DNA from: Aquimarina sediminis
GTDB lineage: Bacteria; Bacteroidota; Bacteroidia; Flavobacteriales; Flavobacteriaceae
DNA: 64,000 nucleotides
Direction: 5' to 3'
NCBI RefSeq assembly: GCF_002895435.1
Contig: NZ_POYJ01000003.1
Location: forward strand, 433,645-497,644
The translations under genes and the position numbers were made by a program. The notes under the pieces are model-generated. The model was not told where the DNA came from and did not search any database. It was given only the letters and a program-made list of their open reading frames with translations. The first letter of the stretch is position 1; every line of letters begins with the position of its first letter. Below are positions 38,412 through 47,098 of this stretch, in pieces.

Positions 38412-38437
38412 AAAGAGTAAAATATATGTAATAAAAA

Positions 38438-38464
38438 GACCTGCTGTTTTTCAGTAGGTTTTTT
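38438..38464 (+). terminator. Terminator after SGNH lipoprotein gene
   Basis: An 8-bp stem with one G-T pair (acctgctg/cagtaggt) and a short T-rich loop is followed by a run of T. Confidence 0.75.
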
Positions 38465-38496
38465 TTATTGATTAAGATAAAGATTATATTTGAGTT

Positions 38497-38844
38497 ATGA
38501 ACTTTTTACTTAAACTTGTCTTAAGTGCTGTAGCAGTACTTATTTTGGCTAAAATTCTTCCGGGAGTAGGAGTGGATAATTATATGAGTGCTTTAATTGT
38601 TGCTGTTGTTTTGGCAATTTTAAATGCAATTGTAAAACCTCTTCTTATTGTTTTGACCTTACCCGCTACAATAGTTACTTTGGGGTTATTTCTTTTAGTT
38701 ATCAACTCGGCAATAATTTTACTTGCTGATTATTTTATAGCTGGATTTAGCGTAGATGGCTGGTTGTGGGCACTGATCTTTAGTATATTGTTGTCTATAT
38801 TTCAATCGATACTGCATTCTATTTTGAAGAAAGATAAAAATTAA
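38497..38844 (+). CDS. Phage holin family (superfamily IV) small membrane protein
   Basis: The 115-residue protein consists of four hydrophobic helices with short loops (LLKLVLSAVAVLILAKILPGV, VVLAILNAIVKPLLIVLTLPATIVTLGLFLLVINSAIILLADYF). This is the common conserved membrane protein grouped with mycobacterial-type phage holins; the PxxxxLTLPxTxxTLGLFxxxxN pattern is the family core. It is not prophage evidence. The function is unknown. It stands alone between the SGNH gene and tig. Confidence 0.85.
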   Translation: MNFLLKLVLSAVAVLILAKILPGVGVDNYMSALIVAVVLAILNAIVKPLLIVLTLPATIVTLGLFLLVINSAIILLADYFIAGFSVDGWLWALIFSILLSIFQSILHSILKKDKN

Positions 38845-38878
38845 TGTAACGCTTGCTGTTTTTCAAGGAGTTAAAAAT

Positions 38879-38908
38879 TTGTTGTGATATAAAAAAGTAT
38901 TACTTTTG
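38879..38908 (+). promoter_or_regulatory. Promoter TTG-N19-TACTTTTG of tig
   Basis: A -33 TTG (38879-38881) and a -7 TACTTTTG (38901-38908) are separated by 19 bases, 32 bases upstream of the trigger factor start. Confidence 0.6.
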
Positions 38909-38940
38909 CAACCCAATTTTTAGTAGTAAACGCAGAGATA

Positions 38941-40263
38941 ATGAATATTTCAAAAGAGCAATTAGACGAATTAAATGCAGTAGTAACCGTTGATATCACT
39001 AAAGAAGATTATAGTGATAAGGTTGATAAAATCCTTAGCGATTATCGCAAAAATGCTAACATTCCAGGTTTTAGAAAAGGTCATGTTCCTATGGGGCTGG
39101 TAAAAAAGCAATATGGAAAAGCTGTTTTGGTGGATGAGGTTAACAAACTGTTACAAGATGCATTAAATAAGTATCTTACAGAAGAAAAATTAGATGTTCT
39201 TGGTAATCCTTTGCCAAAAGAACAAGAAAATTTTGACTGGGATACAGATGATTACTCTTTCGAATTTGAGCTTGGATTGGCACCAAAATTTGAAGTTAAA
39301 CTTAACGGTAAAAAAGCAATCACTCATTATAAGATTGTAGCCAATGATGAGATGATTGATAATCAAATCAAAACTATCCAAAAACAATATGGTAAGCTTA
39401 TTCCTAAGGATGTTGCCGAAAAGGATGATTTGATAGCAGGATCTTTTGTTAACGAAGAAAAAGAAATCGATAATCCATTTACTGTTTCTTTAGATAAAAT
39501 TAAAGGGAAGAAGAATCTTGATAAATTTATAGGAGCTAAGGTTGGAGATGTTATCACTCTAAAGACAAAAGGATTGTTTAATGATGATCATGATTTAGTT
39601 AGTGCTTTAAAGATTAGCAATGATGATGCGCAAGATCTTAATATAGAAGTGACTTTTACTGTAACAGAAGTAAATACTCAAGAACTAGCAGATTTAGATC
39701 AAGAGTTGTTTGATAAATTATATGGACCTGGAGTTATAAAAACAGTTTCTGATCTTAAAGAGAAGATTAAAGAAGATGCTGAGCGCCAGTTCGAGCAACA
39801 ATCAGAGCAGCAATTGCTGAACGATATCACCGAGAACGTACTAGAAAACACTAATTTTGATCTTCCTATCGAATTTCTAAAAAAATGGATTCGTGCTACT
39901 GGAGAACAACCTTTGACAGAAGATGAGGCAAAGGACGAGTATGAAAAAAGTGAAAAAGGATTACGCTATCAATTGATAGAAGGTAAAATAATTAATGATA
40001 ATAACCTTCAGGTAACTTTTGATGAATTAAAAGATTTTGCTAAAGATTTGATCAAGGGTCAAATGGCTCAATTTGGGCAAAACTCTCCAGAAGATAAAGA
40101 GCTGGAAGATATTGCTGCGAGGATATTATCAAATCAGGATGAGGTAAAAAGGATTTCTGAACAATTAATGAGCAAAAAATTGCTTAATTATTATAAAGAA
40201 AATGCAAAGCTAAAGGTAAAAGAGGTTAGCTTTGATGAATTCATAAAAGAAGTTTACAAATAA
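38941..40263 (+). CDS. tig: Trigger factor chaperone
   Basis: The 440-residue protein has the N-terminal ribosome-binding domain with the signature NIPGFRKGHVPMGLVKKQYG (about residues 38-60). A PPIase-like middle domain that looks diverged (about 150-240) and a long helical C-terminal arm domain follow. It protects nascent chains at the ribosome exit. It precedes clpP and clpX, the classical tig-clpP-clpX arrangement. Confidence 0.95.
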   Translation: MNISKEQLDELNAVVTVDITKEDYSDKVDKILSDYRKNANIPGFRKGHVPMGLVKKQYGKAVLVDEVNKLLQDALNKYLTEEKLDVLGNPLPKEQENFDWDTDDYSFEFELGLAPKFEVKLNGKKAITHYKIVANDEMIDNQIKTIQKQYGKLIPKDVAEKDDLIAGSFVNEEKEIDNPFTVSLDKIKGKKNLDKFIGAKVGDVITLKTKGLFNDDHDLVSALKISNDDAQDLNIEVTFTVTEVNTQELADLDQELFDKLYGPGVIKTVSDLKEKIKEDAERQFEQQSEQQLLNDITENVLENTNFDLPIEFLKKWIRATGEQPLTEDEAKDEYEKSEKGLRYQLIEGKIINDNNLQVTFDELKDFAKDLIKGQMAQFGQNSPEDKELEDIAARILSNQDEVKRISEQLMSKKLLNYYKENAKLKVKEVSFDEFIKEVYK

Positions 40264-40365
40264 TTAATGTTGTAATTTTCTAAGGAATTTATACTTATAT
40301 TTAGGGCGTTAAACTATCTTTAGGTTAACGCTTTTTTTATCAATAAAAATTCAGAAAATAAAGAT

Positions 40366-41040
40366 ATGGATTACGCAAAAGAATTCGAAAAATACGCTAC
40401 AAAGCATCAGGGTATTAATAGTAATTATTATAATCAGATTATTAGTAGTATGTATCCGGTTGGGCTTACTCCGAATATTATAGAAGAACGTCAATTGAAT
40501 GTTGCCATTTTTGATGTTTTCTCACGATTAATGATGGATCGCATTATATTTTTAGGAACTGGGATCAATGATCAGGTTGCTAATATTGTTCAGGCTCAGT
40601 TGTTGTTTCTTGAAAGTGTAGATTCTTCAAAAGATATTCAGATTTATCTTAACTCTCCTGGAGGGAGTGTTTATGCAGGATTGGGTATCTACGACACTAT
40701 GCAATTTATAAAACCAAATGTAGCAACTATATGTACTGGTATGGCTGCTTCTATGGGAGCTGTGTTGTTATGTGCTGGAGAAAAAGGGAAACGTTCTGCA
40801 TTGCCTCATAGTAGAGTGATGATTCATCAACCATTAGGAGGAGCGCAAGGGCAGGCAAGTGATATCGAAATTACGGCTCGCGAGATTTTGATACTAAAAG
40901 AAGAATTATATAAAATTATAGCCAAACATTCTGGGCAAACCTACGATAAAGTATACGAGGATAGTGATAGAGATTATTGGATGAAAGCTGATAAAGCACT
41001 TGAATACGGGATGATTGATGAAATTTTGACTAGAGAATGA
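40366..41040 (+). CDS. clpP: ATP-dependent Clp protease proteolytic subunit
   Basis: The 224-residue serine protease carries S129 in [11 protein letters not shown] and H154 in [12 protein letters not shown]. It has about 30 more N-terminal residues than E. coli ClpP numbering, probably a propeptide. It forms the tetradecameric chamber used with ClpX, encoded 64 bases downstream. Confidence 0.96.
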   Translation: MDYAKEFEKYATKHQGINSNYYNQIISSMYPVGLTPNIIEERQLNVAIFDVFSRLMMDRIIFLGTGINDQVANIVQAQLLFLESVDSSKDIQIYLNSPGGSVYAGLGIYDTMQFIKPNVATICTGMAASMGAVLLCAGEKGKRSALPHSRVMIHQPLGGAQGQASDIEITAREILILKEELYKIIAKHSGQTYDKVYEDSDRDYWMKADKALEYGMIDEILTRE

Positions 41041-41104
41041 TATGATTTTTCTTGTTGTAGATAAAGAACAAGGAAGATTTTTATGAAATTGAAATTAAAT
41101 AACT

Positions 41105-42337
41105 ATGGCCAAGGAAGATTTAGAATGCTCTTTTTGTGGGAGAAAAAAGCCTGAGACAAACCTACTTATTGCGGGATTAGATGCTCATATTTGTGACCGT
41201 TGTATTGTACAGGCGCATGGGATTGTTGTTGAAGAAGCTAAAGATGAAGAAACAGGAGAGCTTAGTAGTGAGTTAATGCTGCGTAAACCAATGGCTATCA
41301 AGAAATTTTTGGATGATTATGTTATTGGGCAAGAGTTTACAAAAAAAATAATGTCTGTAGCAGTATATAATCATTATAAACGTTTACTACAACCAAAAAC
41401 GGAAGATGATATTGAGATTCAGAAAAGTAATATCGTTATGGTTGGGCAAACAGGGACAGGTAAAACATTGATGGCAAAAACTATTGCTAAGATGCTTAAT
41501 GTTCCTCTAGCTATTGTTGATGCAACTGTGCTTACCGAAGCGGGTTATGTAGGAGAAGATGTAGAGAGTATTCTTACTCGATTGTTACAAGCAGCAGACT
41601 ATAATCTAGAAAAGGCGCAAAGAGGTATTGTGTTTATCGATGAGATAGATAAAATAGCTCGTAAAAGCGATAATCCAAGTATAACCAGAGATGTTTCTGG
41701 AGAAGGTGTCCAACAGGCACTGCTTAAGCTATTAGAAGGTACGGTAGTAAATGTTCCGCCAAAAGGAGGTCGTAAGCACCCTGATCAGAAGTTTATTGAA
41801 GTAGACACAGAGAATATTCTTTTTATTGCAGGAGGAGCGTTTGATGGTATCGAAAAAATTATTCAAAAGCGACTCAATATGCAAGCTGTTGGATATAGTG
41901 CTTCTAAAAGTGAAGATGTTATAGAAAAAGATAATTTGCTTCAATATATTATCCCGAGAGATTTAAAGGATTTTGGATTGATCCCTGAGATAATAGGTCG
42001 ACTTCCAGTACTTTCGTATATGAACCCTTTGGATGCAGATACCTTGAGGTCAATACTTACATCTCCTAAGAATGCTATCATAAAACAGTATAAAAAACTG
42101 TTTGAAATGGATAATATTGCTTTCTCTATTACTGATGGTGCATTAGAGTATATTGTAGAAAGAGCAATGGAGTATAAATTAGGTGCCAGAGGACTTAGAT
42201 CGCTTTGTGAAGCAATTCTTACGGATGCGATGTATGAAATGCCAGAAAGTTCTGAGACAGAGTTTAGAGTAACAAAAGACTACGCCGAAAAGAAGCTAAA
42301 TAAGTTCACAATTAAAAAACTTAAGGCTGTTTCGTAA
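41105..42337 (+). CDS. clpX: ATP-dependent Clp protease ATPase subunit ClpX
   Basis: The 410-residue AAA+ unfoldase has the N-terminal zinc-binding domain ([10 protein letters not shown] ... CDRC), Walker A GQTGTGKT near residue 118, Walker [10 protein letters not shown], and the C-terminal sensor region [11 protein letters not shown]. It feeds substrates to ClpP. A very strong 27-bp hairpin terminator follows and marks the end of the core gene block. Confidence 0.97.
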   Translation: MAKEDLECSFCGRKKPETNLLIAGLDAHICDRCIVQAHGIVVEEAKDEETGELSSELMLRKPMAIKKFLDDYVIGQEFTKKIMSVAVYNHYKRLLQPKTEDDIEIQKSNIVMVGQTGTGKTLMAKTIAKMLNVPLAIVDATVLTEAGYVGEDVESILTRLLQAADYNLEKAQRGIVFIDEIDKIARKSDNPSITRDVSGEGVQQALLKLLEGTVVNVPPKGGRKHPDQKFIEVDTENILFIAGGAFDGIEKIIQKRLNMQAVGYSASKSEDVIEKDNLLQYIIPRDLKDFGLIPEIIGRLPVLSYMNPLDADTLRSILTSPKNAIIKQYKKLFEMDNIAFSITDGALEYIVERAMEYKLGARGLRSLCEAILTDAMYEMPESSETEFRVTKDYAEKKLNKFTIKKLKAVS

Positions 42338-42375
42338 TCCTTAAAATATCAGATCTTTGTTTTTTAACTAGAGAT

Positions 42376-42432
42376 CTTATTAACCCAAAAAAACACCTTA
42401 ATACTATTAAGGTGTTTTTTTGGGTTAATAAG
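42376..42432. terminator. Perfect 27-bp hairpin terminator after clpX
   Basis: Two 27-base arms (42376-42402 and 42406-42432) are perfectly complementary around a 3-base loop. A7 and T7 tracts lie within the stem, so it can work in both directions. It is unusually long for a terminator and forms the left boundary of the accessory patch. Confidence 0.9.
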
Positions 42433-43146
42433 CTAATATGTTTATTCCGTATTCGTATTCCTAGAATTATTTTCGGTCCCATTTGATATTTCTTTTGCTT
42501 TCCTTTTTTTAGTCCTAATACAACTTTTTGCTGCTATTCAATTTGGCGTAAGTGCAAAACAAGAAATCACTAGATGGGGCAAAATGTTTTTATTGATGTT
42601 ATTAATCCCTCTTTTGTTGTATTGTATTGATATAGCTATGAGAAACACGAGTTCTGGATTGATATCTACTTTTGGTCAAATTATATACCAGTATTTTAAT
42701 ATTACCTTAAACTCAAATGAATCTGTATCAACAATTTTCTGTTCGGTTTGTAATTGGAATGTTGCGTGTAATGAAGGGATATAGAATATTAATGTTATAA
42801 ATAAACCAATCCATTTCATATATAAGTAGATTAAAAAAGGATATGTATATTTAATGAACAAACTTACAAAGAATAAAAAACTTCAAAAAAGCAGTTATCC
42901 GGGCAATTACAAAAAAGAACCTAATTATAAAAACGAAGGTTAAAATTTATAAATCGATAAGGTAAAATTTATAAATGCTAACCAGAGCACCTTAAAAAAC
43001 TTACCCTTTATAAATAAATTAGCTCTCAAAATTACTCAATACAGGTATACATTCACACCATCTTCTACAAGGTGGATACATATAAGTTTTAGTCGTAAAA
43101 CAACAGACGACACTAAATATATTGTAGTATCAAATTATTAATATAT
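42433..43146. other. AT-rich stretch with only short doubtful reading frames
   Basis: No family was recognised in these 714 bases. A rightward frame from 42437 to 42784, without a standard start before the ATG at 42584, encodes two hydrophobic segments (FAFLFLVLIQLFAAIQFG; MFLLMLLIPLLLYCIDIAM). A leftward frame from 42861 to 42676 has a signal-peptide-like start (MKWIGLFITLIFYIPSLHA). A 29-codon basic frame lies at 42854-42943. A 14-bp direct repeat (taaaatttataaat) occurs at 42941 and 42963. These may be remnants of decayed genes. Confidence 0.5.
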
Positions 43147-43327
43147 ATGATGGAAAAATCGATTTTAGATTTCGGAAAAACGTTAAGTAAAGATCAACAA
43201 AAAAATAGTTGGTGGGGCACGGATATGTGATCATAGATCAGAAACCTGTTATAAAGGTTCTGCACCCAGTTCTAATCTCAATCAATTAGTAGTTGTTGAT
43301 TATAAAAAGGTTTATCATATATATTAA
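43147..43327 (+). pseudogene. Double-glycine leader peptide gene, frameshifted in an A-tract
   Basis: ATG at 43147 encodes MMEKSILDFGKTLSKDQQK, a typical flavobacterial bacteriocin/RiPP leader. The frame as written stops at 43228-43230 (27 residues). One frame over, from the seven-A run 43199-43205, the sequence continues KIVGG, then ARICDHRSETCYKGSAP and on to a TAA at 43325-43327. With one extra A the product would be a 60-residue precursor cut after GG, with a two-cysteine core of about 36 residues. It is either a pseudogene, a sequencing error in the homopolymer, or slippage-regulated. Confidence 0.6.
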
Positions 43328-43495
43328 TTTATCAAGGCGTAGGTGTTAACATTGCTTAACTTTAAATAAGCAAAATAATTATATTAACTTATAAATTCCG
43401 GAAACAAACAGTTAATATAAATTATTGGGGAAAAAGTTCGATGTTAACTACTTATAATTAAATAATTATTCAATAACATTTTAAAATTACATTTT

Positions 43496-43696
43496 ATGTA
43501 TTTAAAAAACTTTTCTAAGTATAAAATTGACAAGGAATTATTATCAAAAATCAATGCAGGTGGGCATGGTTTAGTAATTTGTGGTAATGGAGAATCATTT
43601 AGTGCACCTGCAGAATCAGAAGACTCAGTAGACCGTGGTGGTGAACGCTGGTGTCGAGATAGAGGTGGTGTGATTGGTAGTGTATATCTTGACTAA
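43496..43696 (+). CDS. Small peptide precursor with double-glycine leader
   Basis: The 66-residue frame begins MYLKNFSKYKIDKELLSKIN and then AGG. The run KELLSKINAGG fits the LSxxELxxIxGG leader recognised by C39-peptidase ABC exporters. Cleavage after residue 23 would leave a 43-residue core starting HGLVICGNGESF, glycine-rich with two cysteines and several acidic residues. It lies 168 bases after the frameshifted leader peptide gene and upstream of a hairpin terminator. No exporter, immunity or modification gene is adjacent, so bacteriocin, RiPP or signalling roles are all open. Confidence 0.65.
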   Translation: MYLKNFSKYKIDKELLSKINAGGHGLVICGNGESFSAPAESEDSVDRGGERWCRDRGGVIGSVYLD

Positions 43697-43802
43697 CAAT
43701 AGACTTTTTCTAAACGCTACTAAAAGATAAAATAGAGCTTGGTGTTAACCCAAGTTCCTAATGAATCGTGTTTCTAAACATTCTTCTTTCTAATTGTAGC
43801 GT

Positions 43803-44056
43803 TTAGCGACCAATAATAGTATATAGCTTTTGAATATACTCCAATAGGTAACTGGCACTGAATGCATCCCCATTCAGTGCTTTTTTATAATATCTTTTGG
43901 CATGTGCCATACAAACGAATGGCGTAATGTTGCCTTTTGTACTTAGGTTTACATACCCAGAATATCCATCATCGGTTTGAATTGTGCCATTATACTCTTG
44001 TACTAATTCTGTTGGTACACTTTTTTTGCCTACTAGGAGTAACTTAAAGAAATACT
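43803..44056 (-). pseudogene. IS66 transposase (TnpC) fragment
   Basis: The leftward frame encodes GKKSVPTELVQEYNG, TIQTDDGYSGYVNL and FVCMAHAKRYYKKALNGDAF, ending YIQKLYTIIGR and a stop at 43803-43805. The DGYSGY and C-x-AHAKRY motifs belong to the DDE domain of IS66 transposases. Only about 80 of some 500 residues remain. Confidence 0.85.
43855..43886 (+). terminator. Rightward hairpin terminator inside the tnpC remnant
   Basis: A perfect 10-bp stem (gcactgaatg/cattcagtgc) with a 6-base loop is followed by six T. It is oriented to end transcripts coming from the double-glycine peptide gene, 160 bases downstream of its stop. Confidence 0.7.
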
Positions 44057-44312
44057 TCCTCTTTGCTGATCATAATAGGGAATCTCAAAAATACAAGACT
44101 CTAATCGCTTGTAATACATAATAAAACTATTACCACTCTAATGAATTAACTTTACTTTATCACGGGTTTTATTGGAAAAAATATACATAACCATCTGTAG
44201 AAGAGGAGGATAGATCGTTTTGTGTCAAACTACAAAGAGCACTGAACCTTTTTCTCATATCAGCTGACTTACTGTACAAATAAAACCTGTGAGTCGTAGT
44301 ATGCCCAAACAT
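44033..44312 (-). pseudogene. IS66 accessory protein TnpB fragment
   Basis: The start (MFGHTTTHRFYLYSKSADMR) and the continuation KRFSALCSLTQNDL are the IS66 Orf2 N-terminus (compare ..HRxYLYxxxxDMRKSFDGL). After a frameshift in the six-base A-run 44176-44181 (T-run as read), the frame resumes with SNKTRDKVKLIH, an in-frame TAG (44138-44140, where tryptophan is expected), then FIMYYKRLES and FEIPYYDQQRGS. It is clearly inactivated. Confidence 0.85.
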
Positions 44313-44325
44313 CAGAAAAGGGTGA

Positions 44326-44663
44326 TTAGGATTTTTGGTTCTTTTTTGCAGATATCAGAAGGGTATTGTAGAAAAGACCATTAGGATAATGGATCTTAAT
44401 GGGTTCCTTTTTGAAAACAATTTCTTCTTTTATAGGTTCTGAAACTTCTACTGGAATTAAAAACAAGTTCCTTTTTTTGAAACTGTTTTCTTAGGTTCTG
44501 GAAAATCAAGGCTATATTGCCTGTTCCAGTATTTTATAATATCATAATTGATACCATGTTTTTCTCTGTGTGATTTTAAACTCAAAGATTTTTTTTTCGC
44601 CAGTTCCTGAGAATAGAGTTTATCTCTTTCTTTCTTTAGGTCTTTTCTTTTTGCATATCGCAA
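44326..44663 (-). pseudogene. IS66 accessory protein TnpA, frameshifted
   Basis: The N-terminal part from 44663 encodes a helix-turn-helix-like segment (SLKSHREKHGINYDIIKYWNRQY) typical of Bacteroidota IS66 TnpA. It runs into a stop at 44457 because of a frameshift in the seven-T run 44472-44478. The other frame continues LFLIPVEVSEPIKEE and IKIHYPNGLFYNTLL to a TAA at 44326, as expected for the TnpA C-terminus. Confidence 0.78.
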
Positions 44664-44724
44664 AACTAGAAACTGGAAGAATGTTATATAAGATGCGATT
44701 TACCGAACGCTTACTTTACTTCTT

Positions 44725-45051
44725 CTATTCAGAATATGATATTCTGTTTTTTTTGCTGGTAATCAAATTTTCTGTAGTTTTTACTACAAGTTTATTGTTT
44801 TTAGGATGTACTTGTTGTAAGTCATTTTGACGAATCAAAGCTTCATAAAATGTTACTTTTGATATCTCACTATAGCACATATCATCCTCTATTGTATTTT
44901 CAGTTGTTAAAGCCTTGGTTGTAGAAGTAGTAGCGATAGTCTTTTCTGTTACGACTGCTATTTCATCTATTTGATTTGTGGTTTTGATTTCTTGTGCACT
45001 AATTCCTGTAGCTAGAAATAATAAGATTATGCAAGATATCGTAGTTTTCAT
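44725..45051 (-). CDS. Small secreted protein of unknown function
   Basis: The ATG at 45051 begins a signal peptide (MKTTISCIILLFLATGISAQ); an upstream ATG at 45069 adds six residues and is less likely. The 108-residue product is threonine-rich in its middle (TTSTTKALTTENTIEDD). No domain was recognised. Its stop lies 10 bases from the IS66 end, so the original C-terminus may have been changed by the insertion. The TTACG-N7-CGTAA palindrome lies 158 bases upstream. Confidence 0.6.
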   Translation of the reverse strand: MKTTISCIILLFLATGISAQEIKTTNQIDEIAVVTEKTIATTSTTKALTTENTIEDDMCYSEISKVTFYEALIRQNDLQQVHPKNNKLVVKTTENLITSKKNRISYSE

Positions 45052-45203
45052 ATTATGGGGCTTTGTCATGTTTGTAACTAACTGGTAACAAATTTAATAT
45101 GAAAAGTAGAGGCTAAAAAATGATTTTATATTTTTTAGATCAAACGCTTTTTTTGAACGATGAAATACTAGATATCTTACGAAAAAAGGTATTTCTTACA
45201 TAA

Positions 45204-45230
45204 TTTTTTTACGGTTTAACCGTAAAAAAA
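45204..45230. promoter_or_regulatory. Palindrome TTACG-N7-CGTAA with T7/A7 flanks
   Basis: The arms 45209-45213 and 45221-45225 are perfect and spaced as at 9678 and 52074. Here the symmetry extends to flanking T and A tracts (45204-45230), so the site could also act as a terminator for the GH3 transcript. It sits between the GH3 gene stop and the small secreted protein gene, both leftward. Confidence 0.5.
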
Positions 45231-45290
45231 TCAGTTTATTACTTCGTTTTTTGCCTTAAAAAGTCAAATTATGCAAAAGTGTTTATCGTT

Positions 45291-46826
45291 CTAATTAGAA
45301 GAATAAGTGCCAATTTTATTTAATTGGAGCAGTTCTTCGATATATGTTCTGGTATTAGATAACCTTGGAACCTTATGTTGTCCCCCAAGTTTGTCATTTT
45401 TTTTCAGCCAATCATAAAACAAATTGGGTCTGGCTTCTTGTATTTGAAGAATGTTAAGTGTTGTGTCATTATACCGTTTTGCTTCATAATCACTATTGAC
45501 TTGTTGTAGGTTTTGATCCAGAATATGTGTGAATTCTTTAATACTTTCTGGGGCTTTTTTGAATTCAATAATCCATTCATGTGCTCCTTTTTCTCTTCCT
45601 TTCATAAAAATTGGAGCCACAGTGTAATCAATTATCTCGCTATTTGTGGCATTGGTGGTTTTTCTTAAAGCTTCTTCGGCATTTTCGATGATAAGCTCTT
45701 CACCAAAAACATTAATATGGTGTTTAGTTCTGCCAGATACCTTAATCCTATATGGGTTTATGGATGTAAAACGTACAGTATCCCCAATTTTGTAACGCCA
45801 TAAACCAGCATTGGTGGTTATAATAACAGCATAGTTTTTATTGACTTCTACTTCGCTTAATGGGATTACCTTTTCATCATTGCTGCCATAAGAATCCATA
45901 GGGATAAACTCATAGAATATGCCATAATCGAGCATTAATAATAATTCTGAAGAATTATTAAGGTCTTGTATAGCAAAAAAACCTTCAGAAGCGTTATATA
46001 TTTCGTAATATTTAAAGGAATCTCGAGGTAAAATCTTGTTGTATTGATCTCTATACGGATTAAAATTTACTCCCCCATGAAAATATACTTCAAGGTTATT
46101 CCAGATTTCAAAAAGATTTTCATTTCCTGTGGTTTCGAGTACTTGATTAAGCAATACCAACATCCAGGAAGGAACACCTGCTAGGCTTGTTACATTTTCC
46201 TGAATAGTTTCGTTAACAATAGCTTTCATTTTATACTCCCAATCACTCATTAAAGAGATTTCGTTATTTGGTGTAGAGCTAAACTCCGCCCAAAATGGCA
46301 TATTATCTATTATTATAGCGGATAGATCTCCAAAAGAGGTTCCGTTTTCTTTATACAATTCTTTACTTCCGCCCAATCGAAGACTTTTTCCTGTAAAAAG
46401 TTTTGAGTCTTCATTGTTATTGAGGTACATACATAAAAGATCTTTGCCTGCCGCAAAATGGCAATTTTCCAGTGATTCTTCGCTTACGGGTATAAACTTG
46501 CTCTTTGCGCTTGTAGTGCCACTGGATTTGGCGAACCATTTGATAGGAGTAGGCCAAAAAATATTATGTTCTCCCAAACGACTTCTTTCAATCATAGATT
46601 CATATTCTTCATAAGATCTGATTGGGATTCGTTCTTTAAAGGTTTCATAATTGCTGATAGTTGCAAAATCATAATTTTTTCCAACCTCAGTGTTTCTAGC
46701 TGTGTCTAATAGCACATGTAGTAATTCTAGCTGAACCTCATTTGGGTATTTAAGAAAAAGTTCCATTTGATGAAAGCGTTTTTTTAAGAACCAGCTGGCT
46801 ATTGAATTTACTAAGGGGATTGGCAT
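45291..46826 (-). CDS. GH3 auxin-responsive promoter family protein
   Basis: The 511-residue protein belongs to the GH3 acyl-adenylate-forming family. Evidence includes the ATP-binding loop WFAKSSGTTSAKSKFIPVS near residue 100, the EIYNASEGFFAIQ motif near residue 265, and the hinge GLWRYKIGDTVRF. Plant members conjugate amino acids to acyl hormones; the substrate of the common Bacteroidota version is unknown. It is divergent from the DUF2797 gene with 272 bases between. Confidence 0.92.
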   Translation of the reverse strand: MPIPLVNSIASWFLKKRFHQMELFLKYPNEVQLELLHVLLDTARNTEVGKNYDFATISNYETFKERIPIRSYEEYESMIERSRLGEHNIFWPTPIKWFAKSSGTTSAKSKFIPVSEESLENCHFAAGKDLLCMYLNNNEDSKLFTGKSLRLGGSKELYKENGTSFGDLSAIIIDNMPFWAEFSSTPNNEISLMSDWEYKMKAIVNETIQENVTSLAGVPSWMLVLLNQVLETTGNENLFEIWNNLEVYFHGGVNFNPYRDQYNKILPRDSFKYYEIYNASEGFFAIQDLNNSSELLLMLDYGIFYEFIPMDSYGSNDEKVIPLSEVEVNKNYAVIITTNAGLWRYKIGDTVRFTSINPYRIKVSGRTKHHINVFGEELIIENAEEALRKTTNATNSEIIDYTVAPIFMKGREKGAHEWIIEFKKAPESIKEFTHILDQNLQQVNSDYEAKRYNDTTLNILQIQEARPNLFYDWLKKNDKLGGQHKVPRLSNTRTYIEELLQLNKIGTYSSN

Positions 46827-47098
46827 TTTTTTGATGTATATTTAGGCACAAATAATGGGTTGCCATAATTTGTCATAAGGTAAGGTAAGTCTGCTTGTTT
46901 ATTTTTTCAATTCTCTTTCTTTAATAATAAAGATACTGGTAAGAAATAATAGTATGCTAAAAATGAAAAAAATAACTTTATTTTGACCCCTATTTTATAA
47001 CAGAACCGGTGTACATTATTTTGGCTGTTGACAATTAAAAACTAAAATACTAAAAATAATCACATTCTACTGATTAGATTATTATATAAAAAAATAAT

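Larger units (their letters stand above)
43803..44714 (-). mobile_element. Decayed, internally deleted IS66-family element
   Basis: Read leftward, remnants of tnpA, tnpB and tnpC appear in the IS66 order. The right end (complement of 44695-44714) starts GTAAGCGTTCGG, the typical IS66 terminal repeat start. The tnpC part lacks its N-terminal region and its last about 200 residues, and tnpB is joined straight to the tnpC catalytic segment, so there are internal and terminal deletions. No second clean terminal repeat was found; gtagcgttta at 43796 is only a weak candidate. The element is inactive. Confidence 0.82.

Noticed and set aside
38497..38844. Prophage marker
   Set aside because: The holin-like annotation of this family is a naming artefact; no other phage genes are present.
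42584..42784. Rightward hydrophobic frame
   Set aside because: The hydrophobic frame runs further upstream without a start codon, and a leftward frame with a signal-like start overlaps it, so no gene was called.
42676..42861. Leftward 61-codon frame with a signal-peptide-like start
   Set aside because: The product ends after about 28 residues beyond the putative signal, no domain is visible, and the region is AT-rich enough for chance frames.
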